Positions 35,339-45,014 of a stretch of 64,000 nucleotides of DNA are shown here, one piece after another. The stretch is taken from contig JAQBXN010000008.1 of assembly GCA_027625095.1 (NCBI GenBank), positions 1-64,000 of the forward strand, written 5' to 3'. This DNA is from Planctomycetota bacterium. Its GTDB lineage: Bacteria; Planctomycetota; PUPC01; JACPCR01. The notes beneath the pieces were generated by a model. It did no database searches and was not told the origin of the DNA. It saw only the letters and a list, made by a program, of their open reading frames with translations. Every line of letters starts with the position of its first letter. Positions within the stretch are counted from its first letter, which is position 1. A program made the translations under genes and the position numbers.

Positions 35339-37795
35339 ATGATGAAGACGACACTTCTACTTCTGGTTTCTTGTTTTCCGTTTATTCTCTCGGCCGAAGT
35401 GGCGAGGGCGGCTCCCCCGGAGCTTACAGACCCGGCAGCTTCTCCCAACGCGCTTCCCTATCAAGCCGGGCTCTGGCAGCCCATGGAGGGCAGCCCAGAG
35501 GTCGAAGGGATGCCCGACGGAAGAGTGCTCCGAATGAAGTGCCTCTTCAAAGGGGCGGACGACCAGTTGGAGCGAGCTTCGTGGGATCTGATATTCAAGC
35601 GTGCCGAAGTCGGCAAACACATAAGCCTGGCATTGGCGCAGGGAATCCAATTCAAGATCTTCTGCAGGGACCGTTCTCCGATCGGCAGTTTTACCCTGTA
35701 CCTGCAGAGCGGGAAGGGATGGTATTCATACCGGTTCGCGCCTGATTCGGATTCGGAATGGTCAACCGTTCGTGTACTGAAAGAAAACACCAGGATTGAG
35801 GGGACGCCTGCCGGGTGGTCGCAAATCGATGCCATCCGGCTTTCAGCGTGGCGTGGGGAAAACAGGGACACAGAGATATTCGTCGCGGACGTTGAGAGGC
35901 TGTCCACCCCTGCGGATATTCTCCTGGTCCGTGCGGAATCTGTTTTCGGGCGAGCCCCCACCGAACAGAAGTCTGTACTCGTTTACTTTGAAGGAATGTC
36001 CAGTGTCCTGCGTTCGTTGAACATCCCGTTCAATATCATCAGTGATCAGGAACTGGGCCCGGAAATCCTGCAACCCGGCCGAATCGTCATCCTCCCTCAT
36101 AATCCGGCCATGTTGCCGGAGACGGTGAAACAGATTTCTGATTTTCTGCACCACGGAGGCAAGCTGCTTTCCTTTTATTCCGTTGCCGAGCCAATCCAGA
36201 ACGCGGCAGGCATGGCGCCGGGATACTGGGTGGGCCAGGAACGTCCGGGCCACTTCTCAACAATTCAATTGAAGGACGGGCTTTTATCAGGGGCGCCGAG
36301 ACAAATTCAGCAGTCCTCCTGGAACCTGCACGTGGCCAAACCAGTTACCGGTAAGAGCAGCATTGCGGCCGAATGGCTGGACGGTCAGGGCAAGAGTACT
36401 GGCCATCCGGCTATTCTGGTTTCCGAGAATTCAGTGCACATGACGCACGTATTGTTACCCGATGATGCTGAGAGGAAGAAGCTGCTCGTCCTGGCGATGC
36501 TCGGCCATTTGAAGCCTGAGTTATGGAAGATTGCGGCAGAGAAAAGTATCGACCGATTCGGGCAAATGGGCCATTTCAAGAACCTCTCTGAAACAATCGA
36601 CGAAATCAGAAACGCTCTGTCTGACGAAAAAGGTCTCTCAGTGCTGACTGACGCGCTCTATCTATGTAAGCGGGCCCAGGGAGAGGTCGACCAGAGTAAA
36701 TTTTCCGCAGCCATGGAAACGATGCGACAGGCGGAATCAAAGCTGACTGAGGCTTACTGCCGCGCTCAAACTTCTGAGCAAGGGGAACATCGCGCCTTCT
36801 GGTGTCATAGCGCCTCCGGCCCGGCGGGTCTCACTTGGGACGAAACCATCAGGCTCCTCGCTGAGAATGGATTCACTGCGGTCCTGCCCAACATGCTGTG
36901 GGGCGGAACGGCTTATTACGAAAGTACTGTTCTCCCAGTGGATCCTTCCGTAAAAAAGTCGGGTGACTATCTCGTCGAGTGCATCCAGGCTTGCCGCAAA
37001 TACGGCATCGAATGCCACGTATGGAAGGTGAACTGGAACATGAGCAGCCGTGCTCCCAGAGAATTCGTTGAAAAGATCAGGAAGGAAGCACGCCACCAGG
37101 TCGATAGAGACGGCAAACCCGACGAAACCTGGCTCTGCCCTTCGCATCCCGAAAACCAGCAACTTGAAATAGATTCAATGCTGGAGGTGCTGAAAAAATA
37201 CGACGTCGACGGACTGCATTTCGATTACATTCGTTACCCGGGAAAGAACCACTGCTTCTGTGATGGCTGCCGTGAACGTTTTGAAAAAGTGCTGGGTAAG
37301 CCTGTAAAAGAGTGGCCGACCGAAACTGAACTGGATCCTGCGACTAAACAGGCATGGCAAGCGTTCCGGCAGTCCAATATCACCAGGGTCGTCGAGTCCG
37401 TCAGCCGTCAGGCAAGGCAATTAAAGAAGTCGGTAGAGATCTCCGCGGCCGTTTTCAGAAACTGGCAGGTGGATCGTTTCCAGGTTGCTCAGGACTGGAA
37501 GCTCTGGTGCGAAAAAGGCTATCTCGATTTTGTCTGTCCGATGGACTACACACCGAACACTGCACAGTTCGCCAATTACATCAAGACCCAGCAAAAACTT
37601 GTCGGCAATGTGCCTTGTTACCCCGGCATCGGCCTGAGCCTTTGGAAGCCGTCGACCGCCCTTTGGACATTCATCGAGCAGATAAAAATGACTCGACAGT
37701 TCAAGACCGGTGGTTTCACTGTTTTTGATCTGCAGTCACGAGAGGCGAAAGAACTCGTACCGCTGTGTGGGCTGGGGATCACGAAGAAGGAGTAA
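35339..37795 (+). CDS. Secreted GHL10-like (family 10-like) glycosyl hydrolase
   Basis: The 818-residue exported protein (signal peptide about 1-24, ending ARA) has an N-terminal beta-sandwich domain (30-190), then a region resembling a glutamine-amidotransferase-like domain (about 205-390). The C-terminal TIM barrel (about 480-815) matches GHL10/DUF187-type glycosidases: LAENGFTAVLPNMLWGGTAYY, then DGLHFDYIRYPG, and the late FVCPMDYTPNTAQF. Right after the DYIRYPG strand is a CxCxxC motif (CFCDGC) also present in the glycosidase-like lipoprotein at 56443. I infer periplasmic polysaccharide or peptidoglycan-sugar hydrolysis; the substrate is unknown. Confidence 0.75.
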   Translation: MMKTTLLLLVSCFPFILSAEVARAAPPELTDPAASPNALPYQAGLWQPMEGSPEVEGMPDGRVLRMKCLFKGADDQLERASWDLIFKRAEVGKHISLALAQGIQFKIFCRDRSPIGSFTLYLQSGKGWYSYRFAPDSDSEWSTVRVLKENTRIEGTPAGWSQIDAIRLSAWRGENRDTEIFVADVERLSTPADILLVRAESVFGRAPTEQKSVLVYFEGMSSVLRSLNIPFNIISDQELGPEILQPGRIVILPHNPAMLPETVKQISDFLHHGGKLLSFYSVAEPIQNAAGMAPGYWVGQERPGHFSTIQLKDGLLSGAPRQIQQSSWNLHVAKPVTGKSSIAAEWLDGQGKSTGHPAILVSENSVHMTHVLLPDDAERKKLLVLAMLGHLKPELWKIAAEKSIDRFGQMGHFKNLSETIDEIRNALSDEKGLSVLTDALYLCKRAQGEVDQSKFSAAMETMRQAESKLTEAYCRAQTSEQGEHRAFWCHSASGPAGLTWDETIRLLAENGFTAVLPNMLWGGTAYYESTVLPVDPSVKKSGDYLVECIQACRKYGIECHVWKVNWNMSSRAPREFVEKIRKEARHQVDRDGKPDETWLCPSHPENQQLEIDSMLEVLKKYDVDGLHFDYIRYPGKNHCFCDGCRERFEKVLGKPVKEWPTETELDPATKQAWQAFRQSNITRVVESVSRQARQLKKSVEISAAVFRNWQVDRFQVAQDWKLWCEKGYLDFVCPMDYTPNTAQFANYIKTQQKLVGNVPCYPGIGLSLWKPSTALWTFIEQIKMTRQFKTGGFTVFDLQSREAKELVPLCGLGITKKE

Positions 37796-37845
37796 ACGGC
37801 AGGAATCGATTCTGCTCCTATCCTTGGCCTTCGGCCGCAGCCAGG

Positions 37846-37936
37846 AATTTTAACAGGAGAACACGGAGGGAACGGAGGCAAGAAAAAGTCATTCAAGAGC
37901 ATCTTCGTTATCTCTGTTTCCTCCGGTCAAATTAGA
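37846..37936. repeat. Inverted-repeat element with ACACGGAGG core
   Basis: Two imperfect arms (37846-37882 and 37903-37936) face each other; both carry TTTAAC/TTTGAC followed by GGAG-rich sequence (AACACGGAGGGAACGGAGG versus a diverged version). It is the same family as the longer, better preserved element at 58607-58710. Confidence 0.55.
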
Positions 37937-38035
37937 AACTTAGACGCGCTAAGCGCAGATGTTCCAAAAGTAATCATTGTTCTCAATGTTGCTGGTGATC
38001 TCATCTCCTCGTGAGAATAAAGAGAAGATCAAGGT

Positions 38036-38234
38036 CGCTGTTCAGGGCCGAATCTTTCTTACTCTTAATGTTGCTGTTAATCTCCCCTTGATGGTCTTTC
38101 TTGTGGCATGTGAGGGCAGCGGCGTGGAATGGAGATTTCAGCAAAGATTGGCCCGGAACAGATGAGAAAACCGAAAAAAGGGAAGATTAAAAGTAAGATC
38201 AAAAGTAAGAGCCTGCCCCTCTGAACGGTTGCAG
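38036..38234. repeat. Dispersed repeat, full copy with about 60-base inverted ends
   Basis: A roughly 200-base element with ends CTGTTCAGGGCC and CTGAACGGTT and imperfect inverted arms rich in CTTACTTTTAATCTTCCCC-like sequence. A second, inverted partial copy lies at 44531-44658 and a third fragment at 50347-50396. No ORF of note is inside; it looks like a miniature inverted-repeat transposable element. Confidence 0.7.
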
Positions 38235-38299
38235 ATTAAGCACCAGATTAAAGCTAAGAAAGCTCCTCCAGATTCCTTCTCTCCTCGAGTCTCATTCCC

Positions 38300-39088
38300 A
38301 TGGCTGAATTCACCTTTCCATACCTCGACGGCATTGCTGACGACTATGGCCGCGATGGCTACGTGATTGTCCGCCAGGTTCTGCCACCCTCTCTCCTCGC
38401 TGAGATTCGGGAACACATTAGCTGGCTGATGAAACGCCATCCAGAGCTTCCAACCGAGTCGCTTGGACACTGGCTGATCGCAGACGACCCGTTCTGGGTC
38501 CGTTTCCTGAGCGATGGTCATTTGTTAGATGTTGCCGGGGCGATGGTCGGGCCGGACATCGCTTTCTTCGCTGCGGATTACATCTGTAAATCGCCGGCAA
38601 AGGGACGCCCGGTCTACTGGCACCAGGATGCGAAATACTGGCCCCTCGAGCCCATGGAAGTGATCACCGTCTGGTTCGCTGTAACCGAATCCAATCGCCA
38701 GAACGGCGGCGTGCGCGTGATACCGGGCAGCCATACAGGAGGCCTGTTGCCACACGAATCCATCGAGGATGAAGACAATCTGCTAAGGACTCACGTCCCT
38801 TCCAACTTTTTTGATGAGAGTTCTGCCATTGATCTGGAGCTTGAGCCAGGTGACATTTCAATGCATCACCCATTGACTATTCACGGTTCGAAGAAGAACA
38901 CCAGCGACCGATGGCGAATGGGCGGGTCCATTCAGTACATGCCGCCAACCACCAGGATTAGTCATGATGACTGGCCATGCCCATTTATGTTCCGCGGCAA
39001 GCCAGATCCGGAAATCAACAGTTACAAACCATTCCCGAAATATGTGGAGGGAGAGCACATGCCTTTTGCCGGCTGCGAAAAATGGTAG
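38300..39088 (+). CDS. Phytanoyl-CoA dioxygenase (PhyH)-family protein
   Basis: The 262-residue protein is a single-domain Fe(II)/2-oxoglutarate oxygenase. The metal triad is intact: His108 and Asp110 in YWHQDAKYW and distal His195 in LTIHGSKKN, followed by Arg204-Arg206 that binds 2-oxoglutarate. The core GGVRVIPGSHTGG is standard. Unlike the tandem protein at 7635 it has the canonical HxD. The substrate is unknown; PVC and poribacterial genomes carry many such oxygenases. It stands beside the DUF1501 gene, convergent. Confidence 0.92.
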   Translation: MAEFTFPYLDGIADDYGRDGYVIVRQVLPPSLLAEIREHISWLMKRHPELPTESLGHWLIADDPFWVRFLSDGHLLDVAGAMVGPDIAFFAADYICKSPAKGRPVYWHQDAKYWPLEPMEVITVWFAVTESNRQNGGVRVIPGSHTGGLLPHESIEDEDNLLRTHVPSNFFDESSAIDLELEPGDISMHHPLTIHGSKKNTSDRWRMGGSIQYMPPTTRISHDDWPCPFMFRGKPDPEINSYKPFPKYVEGEHMPFAGCEKW

Positions 39089-39106
39089 TGGTGCAGGGAA
39101 CACCCT

Positions 39107-40834
39107 TCACCCGTTTCGCTTGATAAACGTCATCGGGCCCCGCTCGTTTCGGCCGTGTCCTTTGGGATTGATATTGTTGAGATAAAGCGCGGTTGAATAC
39201 ACGTCGCCATGGTTGGGGATAGAAGATTGGGGATGCTTCTGCCTGTCCCTTTTCAGCTCCCCGGTAATAGGGTCGTAGTTGGGGTCGAGACTGCCGTCAG
39301 GCAAAAGCGGAATCGGCATCAGTGTTTTTTCACCGACCGCTCCGAATTGAGAATCACCCTTGACCTTCGCGCCCAGGAAAGCGCATGAGGACACATTCCA
39401 GTGGGCGCATATGTCCTGTCCACCAATTTCGGATTCCTTCATGAGTTCATCGATCTCTTTCTTAAGGATCGAATCGACGTTGCCGTGTAAGGAACGTCCA
39501 AATTCTGATGTCAGAACGATATTGGTGTGATCGAAAAATGAAGAGCCGGTGTCACGGTACTCAGTGCTCTTCAAACGGTTGACGAAAGCGTGCAGCGGAG
39601 TCCAGAGGTCTTCTCTCATCATCTGAGTCTGGTCGGGCATTCCGATCGGTTTCAGTTCTTTGTCCCAAAGTCGATCCCGGGAGTAATGAGAATCAAAACG
39701 CCGCACGTCTCGAGATTCGATAAAGAATGCGCAGGAGAGGCCGGCTCGCATCAGTTCATAAGTCATCATCGCCTGTACGTTGGTGTTCGGGGCAAACTTG
39801 CTGCGTGCTTTGTTTCCGTTGACGCTTCGATAAGTGATCAATTCATCGGCAGGCTTGACTTTGAATTCTTCCCTGAGAGCCGGGTCGGTAAAGAGTTTCA
39901 AGAGAGTCGCCCGGTCGAGTCGAAACCCCTGCTGTTGAAGCTCCAGATAAATGGAACGTGCGGCGTGGTAGCTTTTTACCGCATGGATGTTTGTATCGTC
40001 GAGGAATTCGTTGTGTGCATTGTCGAGGAAAGACTCGACTGTACGTCCAATCTCGCTGCCCGAATGCTCCTGCGTGCGGAGCAAAAACTTCTTGAGTCTG
40101 GCCGGCGTCCCGGCGTAAATCGTGTGCGCATGGCGCGGGCCCAGGGCGTGGTAATAGCCGCGGCGTCCGGTGTACTGAACTTCGTTGAGCTCGCCGTCCG
40201 ACAGCCACCAATGCCAGGAAAGATTTGGCAGGAGATAAGGTTGCCCACAGACCTCGGCAAACGCCTGCATCACAGAACGCTCATCCTCCTGCCGCTCGTC
40301 AGTATTTCTGAATTTGTACGTGCCCATATGGGCGTGTAGTCGTTCGCCGGAATGCCCGGTCCCTATGGTTTGCATCGAGCTGAGAACGGCCATGTCTTTG
40401 AACAGGTCCTGACCGTCTGTGGCCAGAAACCCGTGCCGAATATTTCCATGCTTCTTGATTTGGTAGTTTTCTTCGCCCCACTTCAAAACGCGGTAGCGTT
40501 CGTCACTGATGTCATCGAGTCGCTGGATGACGTTGTTGCCGGTCACTACCGGATTGAACATGTCATATCCGGCCCACCCTCCCTCGAGGAACCAGTAGAC
40601 AAGGAAACGCGGATCATCGGCGGCCTTATCGGCCCCGGAAGCAAGTTCCCCGGCGCGGGCATCATTGGGCATCCCGCAGTTGAGGAAGTGCGAAAGAAAA
40701 TCAGTGCAGGTAAGGCCCGCCGCGGCGAGCCCAGCCCCGCGCAAAAAACTGCGGCGCGGAACAGAACCCATCTCAGAGGTATCCGCAGCGGAAATGATTT
40801 CTGAATCAAGCTGGCAGGATGGGGACTTGCTCAT
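39107..40834 (-). CDS. DUF1501 family protein with Tat signal
   Basis: The 575-residue protein has a twin-arginine signal (RRSFLRGAGLAAAGLT) and the DUF1501 fold related to sulfatases. Typical segments are PRFLVYWFLEGGWAGYDMFNP, MQTIGTGHSGERLHAHMG and the late VLTSEFGRSLHGN. In PVC genomes DUF1501 proteins are usually encoded next to DUF1549/DUF1553-type or DUF1592-type cytochromes; here the 1036-residue protein is directly upstream on the same strand. The function of the pair is unknown, with a periplasmic or surface redox or degradative role possible. Confidence 0.85.
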   Translation of the reverse strand: MSKSPSCQLDSEIISAADTSEMGSVPRRSFLRGAGLAAAGLTCTDFLSHFLNCGMPNDARAGELASGADKAADDPRFLVYWFLEGGWAGYDMFNPVVTGNNVIQRLDDISDERYRVLKWGEENYQIKKHGNIRHGFLATDGQDLFKDMAVLSSMQTIGTGHSGERLHAHMGTYKFRNTDERQEDERSVMQAFAEVCGQPYLLPNLSWHWWLSDGELNEVQYTGRRGYYHALGPRHAHTIYAGTPARLKKFLLRTQEHSGSEIGRTVESFLDNAHNEFLDDTNIHAVKSYHAARSIYLELQQQGFRLDRATLLKLFTDPALREEFKVKPADELITYRSVNGNKARSKFAPNTNVQAMMTYELMRAGLSCAFFIESRDVRRFDSHYSRDRLWDKELKPIGMPDQTQMMREDLWTPLHAFVNRLKSTEYRDTGSSFFDHTNIVLTSEFGRSLHGNVDSILKKEIDELMKESEIGGQDICAHWNVSSCAFLGAKVKGDSQFGAVGEKTLMPIPLLPDGSLDPNYDPITGELKRDRQKHPQSSIPNHGDVYSTALYLNNINPKGHGRNERGPMTFIKRNG

Positions 40835-41267
40835 TGAAAAGTGGGGACTTGTTATGAAAAGTTGCCTGTTATCCTGACGTGTTTTCCCGGGATAAGCAAC
40901 ATCCGCGGTCGGGGAAATTGACCGCCTGAGCAGGCAGCATTGTCGTTACCAATATGGTGACAGGGCTCGAGTTCCCTTGCTGGCAGATGAAGAAGATCGC
41001 CTGACTATCCACGGAGCACATACACGTTTGATGCACTTCCTCCTGCGAAGCCGACCAATCTGATTCACCCACCACCAAGGTGGCGGTGGTCTTAAGTGAA
41101 CAGTACTGGGATTAAGATTTCCTTGTGAAAGTTTACGTGTGACGCGTGTACTCCTGCGTATCGGCCATGTGCCGCAGTAGGAGTGGGATTATTGAAGTTT
41201 AATCCATGCACACAAAACAATCTTTATGGAGTGCTGTTTAGCCAGTGACGCCATGGCCCAGGGACCA
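40835..41267. other. Intergenic with small hairpins
   Basis: No gene is seen. Inverted repeats include CCACCACC/GGTGGCGGTGG at about 41068-41090 and ACTCCTGCG...CGCAGTAGGAGT at about 41149-41184, both in the gap between two same-strand genes; no poly-T terminator follows. Confidence 0.35.
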
Positions 41268-44200
41268 TCAGCTTTCAGCCATGTATTCCGGCTGCATCAT
41301 GATGGCTCGGATCAGTTCCCGGATTTTGAAATCGCTTGCGTGCACCTGGTCCCACAGTTTCTTGTAGAGGGCTCGCTCGTCGGTGTGAAATCGCATGGCG
41401 CGACCGAAGTAAAAGTTAAAGTGGGTGTTTATGATCGTACGGATGAACCGCTCCTTCCGTACAGCCTGGGTCGCGAACGCTTCCATGCCGACGCCGGGGA
41501 ACGGATATTCGTCAACAAGCTGCTGGTCGCTGGCATCGATTGGGATACCGTCCTTGCGCTTCGTCTGGTAATTTCCGTCGTCCGTCCAGTAGCTCCGTTG
41601 AAATGCCAGAGGGGTCAGCAATTTATGGCAACTGTAGCAGGCTGATTTGGGGTCAGTCGTGCCGGCCGGGGTGAACCCGTCACGCTGCGCCACGATTTCG
41701 GCAGGCACTTCGAATATGTAGCCCAGGAACATCATGCTGACCTGGGCTGCATAGTTGAAGTGAGGAAGTCCGGGCTTGCCCTCGATAAACCCTTTGGTGG
41801 TCAGCAGACCGCTTCGGCCGTGGTATGCGGGACGTGGCTGTTTTTTCATGTCTTTGTCGACGGTGAAGTCAGCAGCGAGGATCTGCTGGAATGGGAGATC
41901 GTTGAAGGCGACATAACTCCAGAGCCGGACGGGCTCGTCCTGCGTCTCGGTTCCCTGGCTTTCTAGGTAGAGCCGAATCCGATGGAAATAAAAATCTCGA
42001 AATTCCTCGCTGGCCAGAAAGGAGTTCAGGAATTCGCGAATCGATGTCCCCGCTTCCAGCCGAGCCAACTCTGCTTCATTCGGCGAACGCCCGACAAGGT
42101 CAAGGGCAATCTTGACCAGCTGCAACCGTTTTCGTTCTGTGGGATCTGTAACCTTCCACTGAGATGGCGGCCGAGTGAACAGAAAGTCAGGATGTCTGAC
42201 GAGCGCCTCGGCCAGAGCCACCCATGCCGCCTGTTGTAGGCTTCGCCGGGGTGCTATGAATTTCAAAACAGGGCCATTGTTGTCCATCTTGACTGGAGGG
42301 CCATCCAGTTGCTTCCAGGTGAATTTCAGTCCACTGCGTTGAATCGTGTAACTTGCCGACGCATCGAGCTCGATTATGGAATCAGCCTTGGCTCGGGCCG
42401 GATGGGAGACCCGGATTATCGGCGAAGACTGCCGGGCATGGACGACGACAGGCACATTGGATTCATGACCATTCTTGCCGGGATAATAAATTCGGACCTT
42501 GTAAGAAGTCTCCGGCTTCCATCCGTTTTCGGGCTTAGTCTTTGCCGGCCGAAACTTGAGAAAGAGGTTCTCCTTTTTCTTCTTAGTGTCCTTTTCTTCG
42601 CTGTCGTGAATCTGTGTTCCTGTCGCGTTGTAAGCCTTGAATTGCCCTGAATCGAACCGAGACCACTTATCCGCGCCTTCGGCATCCTTGCTGTCGATGA
42701 TGAATTCCTTGGCCGCCTTGTCAGATGGAATGAATCCAACCGCACCGGCAGTTACCAGATCCAGGGTTTTGTTATTTGAGATCTCGACGAAACTGTCTTC
42801 AGCAAACTGGAAGTCAGGGCCGAGTTCAGCGAACGGTTTGGTGTCATCACTGGAGTCATAAGTAAAGGGAGCTTCGCCTGGCGGAGGCACAGGTAAGAGT
42901 GGCGGTAGCGCCACCTTGCTTTCCTTGTCCGTTAAAAAAACTTCGACCAGTACCTGGGGTGCGTTTCGAGGATCCTTTCTCCACAGCATTGTGATTTCGT
43001 ATGGCCCTGCCTTGTCAACATTCAGGGGGATGGTGATGCGGCTCCGGCCTTTCTCGTTGTTTCCGTCTTCATAGCTCGTGAATCCTCTATCGCCTTTTAT
43101 TGTCCAGGCGCCGTCGGGCTGTATGGACGCGTGATCTGCCCGTATCCTCTGCGATTGTTCGCCCTGGCAGGCTAACTCGATACCTGCGAAGGAAACATTC
43201 CCCTCAGTCTGGTCGTTGTGAATCACCAGCCGCTGCCCCGATTGACCGGGCTCAAGAGTAAAAGTTCGGCCCAACGATTTTCTTACGAGAAATCCTCCGG
43301 CTTCAGTGCTTTGCATCCCGCCGGTCTGATCCAGCAGTTCCTGATACACGCCTCTGTATTCTCCACTGACGGGAATCAGAACGGTGCTCGTTTCTTTGAG
43401 GCCCGTGGCAGAATCCTCCACCGCCAATTCAAAGGCCAGTTCATAGTCACCACTTTCTATCTCGAGCTTGGCGCTGTAGACGGAATTGAGGAGTTTAAAG
43501 CTCTGTGAAATTTCCTCTTCAGAAGGGGAGCGAAAAAGAATGGTGTTGTAGAGCCGGGTGATCTCCTTGCGGTAAGCGTCATCCACCACCTCTAACTTGT
43601 CGGGGGCAGCGATCTCTTCCGCACGCCCGAAAAACGGGCCGGAGGCCTGCGAGTAGGCCCTTGATGAGACGTCATGAGCCATCATGTTCAGACCAGTGAG
43701 GAATGAAGAGGTGGGCTCGCTGGATTCATTGAAGCGCTGGCTGAAATCCGCTCCGCCAAACAGTGCAAGATTCTCCTGGAAGAGGTCGCGGCCCTTACGC
43801 ACCCAGTCGTCCGCAAATATGGTTTTGACTTTTCCGCGGAGCTGTCGATACGTCAGGAACTGATTGTCCTTCGCTGGTGGTACTTCCCCTTCATAGGGAG
43901 ACAGTAGCGCCTCTGGAAAACGCTCGTCCGCAAGCGGATCCATTTGTTCGTAGCCCTTGAGGCTGGCAACGTAGGCCCGCAGAACTTGAATGTCCCGGGG
44001 TGACCAGGGCTTTTCATCCTCCGGCATCCGCACGCTGGCCTTTTTATGACTGACTCGTGCCAGAAGTGAATCCGGTTGCTGCGGATCAAAATAATTGTTC
44101 TGAAGCAGCAGATTGAAATCGTCTTTTGCATTGCCGACCAGAACCAGACTGGAGTTTTTCTCAGACTTGTGGCATCCGACGCAACTCTTCTCGCCACCTC

Positions 44201-44378
44201 GCTGGAGTAGAGGATAGACAGATTCCGTGAATTGCTGGAGGAGTTGGGTTTTCAGCTTCTCTGCCTTATCTGCTTCTCCTTCAGAAACCGGCAGTGGATT
44301 CTCGCCGCACACAGAGCATGCTCCGTAGATGAGAATGACAGTTGAGATCACCCGGATTGTGAGTGTAGCGGGATTCAT
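41268..44378 (-). CDS. Secreted DUF1592/DUF1588-type protein with two CxxCH haem sites
   Basis: The 1036-residue exported protein begins with a signal-like segment and a CVGCH haem site near residue 70. Its C-terminal half (from about 680) is the DUF1549/DUF1592/DUF1588-like set typical of PVC cytochromes, with a second CYSCH and the DUF1588 mark LAFQRSYWTDDGN. Between them is a long beta-rich central region (300-640) with a PKD/K319-like domain (ELDASASYTIQRSGLKFTWK). No enzymatic activity is established for the family. It is upstream of the DUF1501 gene on the same strand, the usual PVC neighbourhood. Confidence 0.8.
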   Translation of the reverse strand: MNPATLTIRVISTVILIYGACSVCGENPLPVSEGEADKAEKLKTQLLQQFTESVYPLLQRGGEKSCVGCHKSEKNSSLVLVGNAKDDFNLLLQNNYFDPQQPDSLLARVSHKKASVRMPEDEKPWSPRDIQVLRAYVASLKGYEQMDPLADERFPEALLSPYEGEVPPAKDNQFLTYRQLRGKVKTIFADDWVRKGRDLFQENLALFGGADFSQRFNESSEPTSSFLTGLNMMAHDVSSRAYSQASGPFFGRAEEIAAPDKLEVVDDAYRKEITRLYNTILFRSPSEEEISQSFKLLNSVYSAKLEIESGDYELAFELAVEDSATGLKETSTVLIPVSGEYRGVYQELLDQTGGMQSTEAGGFLVRKSLGRTFTLEPGQSGQRLVIHNDQTEGNVSFAGIELACQGEQSQRIRADHASIQPDGAWTIKGDRGFTSYEDGNNEKGRSRITIPLNVDKAGPYEITMLWRKDPRNAPQVLVEVFLTDKESKVALPPLLPVPPPGEAPFTYDSSDDTKPFAELGPDFQFAEDSFVEISNNKTLDLVTAGAVGFIPSDKAAKEFIIDSKDAEGADKWSRFDSGQFKAYNATGTQIHDSEEKDTKKKKENLFLKFRPAKTKPENGWKPETSYKVRIYYPGKNGHESNVPVVVHARQSSPIIRVSHPARAKADSIIELDASASYTIQRSGLKFTWKQLDGPPVKMDNNGPVLKFIAPRRSLQQAAWVALAEALVRHPDFLFTRPPSQWKVTDPTERKRLQLVKIALDLVGRSPNEAELARLEAGTSIREFLNSFLASEEFRDFYFHRIRLYLESQGTETQDEPVRLWSYVAFNDLPFQQILAADFTVDKDMKKQPRPAYHGRSGLLTTKGFIEGKPGLPHFNYAAQVSMMFLGYIFEVPAEIVAQRDGFTPAGTTDPKSACYSCHKLLTPLAFQRSYWTDDGNYQTKRKDGIPIDASDQQLVDEYPFPGVGMEAFATQAVRKERFIRTIINTHFNFYFGRAMRFHTDERALYKKLWDQVHASDFKIRELIRAIMMQPEYMAES

Positions 44379-44530
44379 GAGCGGTTCGGACTTTGAGGGC
44401 CTCTAAAGCACGAGTGCGGCCAGAATGGTATCAGATCGCGAGGCTTAGGCATGGCTTTATGAAGCCCCTGGCCCCTGCAGAAGGCCAGGTTTTGCCTATG
44501 AGTTGAACGTAGCCGCGAGAGTAAGGCATC

Positions 44531-44658
44531 GGTTTTCTCATCTGTTCCGGGCCATTTTCTGGGGGAATCTCAATTCCACGGCATGGCCTTCACATGCCAC
44601 AAGAAAGAGCAGAAGGGGAAGATTAAAAGTAAGAAAGATTCGGCCCTGAACAGTTACG
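44531..44658. repeat. Dispersed repeat, inverted partial copy
   Basis: About 125 bases are near-identical, in inverted orientation, to part of the element at 38036-38234, including CATCTGTTCCGGGCC, GTGGCATGTGA and the end CTGAACAGTTACG. It lies in the 636-base gap between the DUF1592-type gene and the permease gene. Two overlapping small frames (44623-44895) are not recognised proteins. Confidence 0.7.
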
Positions 44659-45014
44659 AATCGTGTTGATGCCAACCTGATGCCCGCACCTCAGCAACCA
44701 GATCAACGGGCGGGGATACAAAGTCACTAGGATCCCAAGGGGTAAATCCATAAAAAGCGGTGTCGACTGCAAAAAACTGGTGTTGTACCTCAACTCGGCA
44801 TTGGGCCTTGCCGCTGAAATGATTTCTCCTTTCTTTTCGGCAATCCGCGGAATGGGCGGTCTTAGATGAGTCATTCGCTGATGCGAACAACCCATACTTC
44901 TTAAAGGGAAAAGGGGCTGTTACCGCCTCGCATGATCCTGCTTGCGAGTACCCGCTTCCGGGGGTACCTCTGCCCTTGAAATTCTCTGACGGGCAGCCCT
45001 GATTCTAAGGCCGA

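Noticed and set aside
44623..44895. Two overlapping 78-90 codon frames
   Set aside because: They are adjacent to the dispersed repeat, contain no recognised domain and may be spurious.
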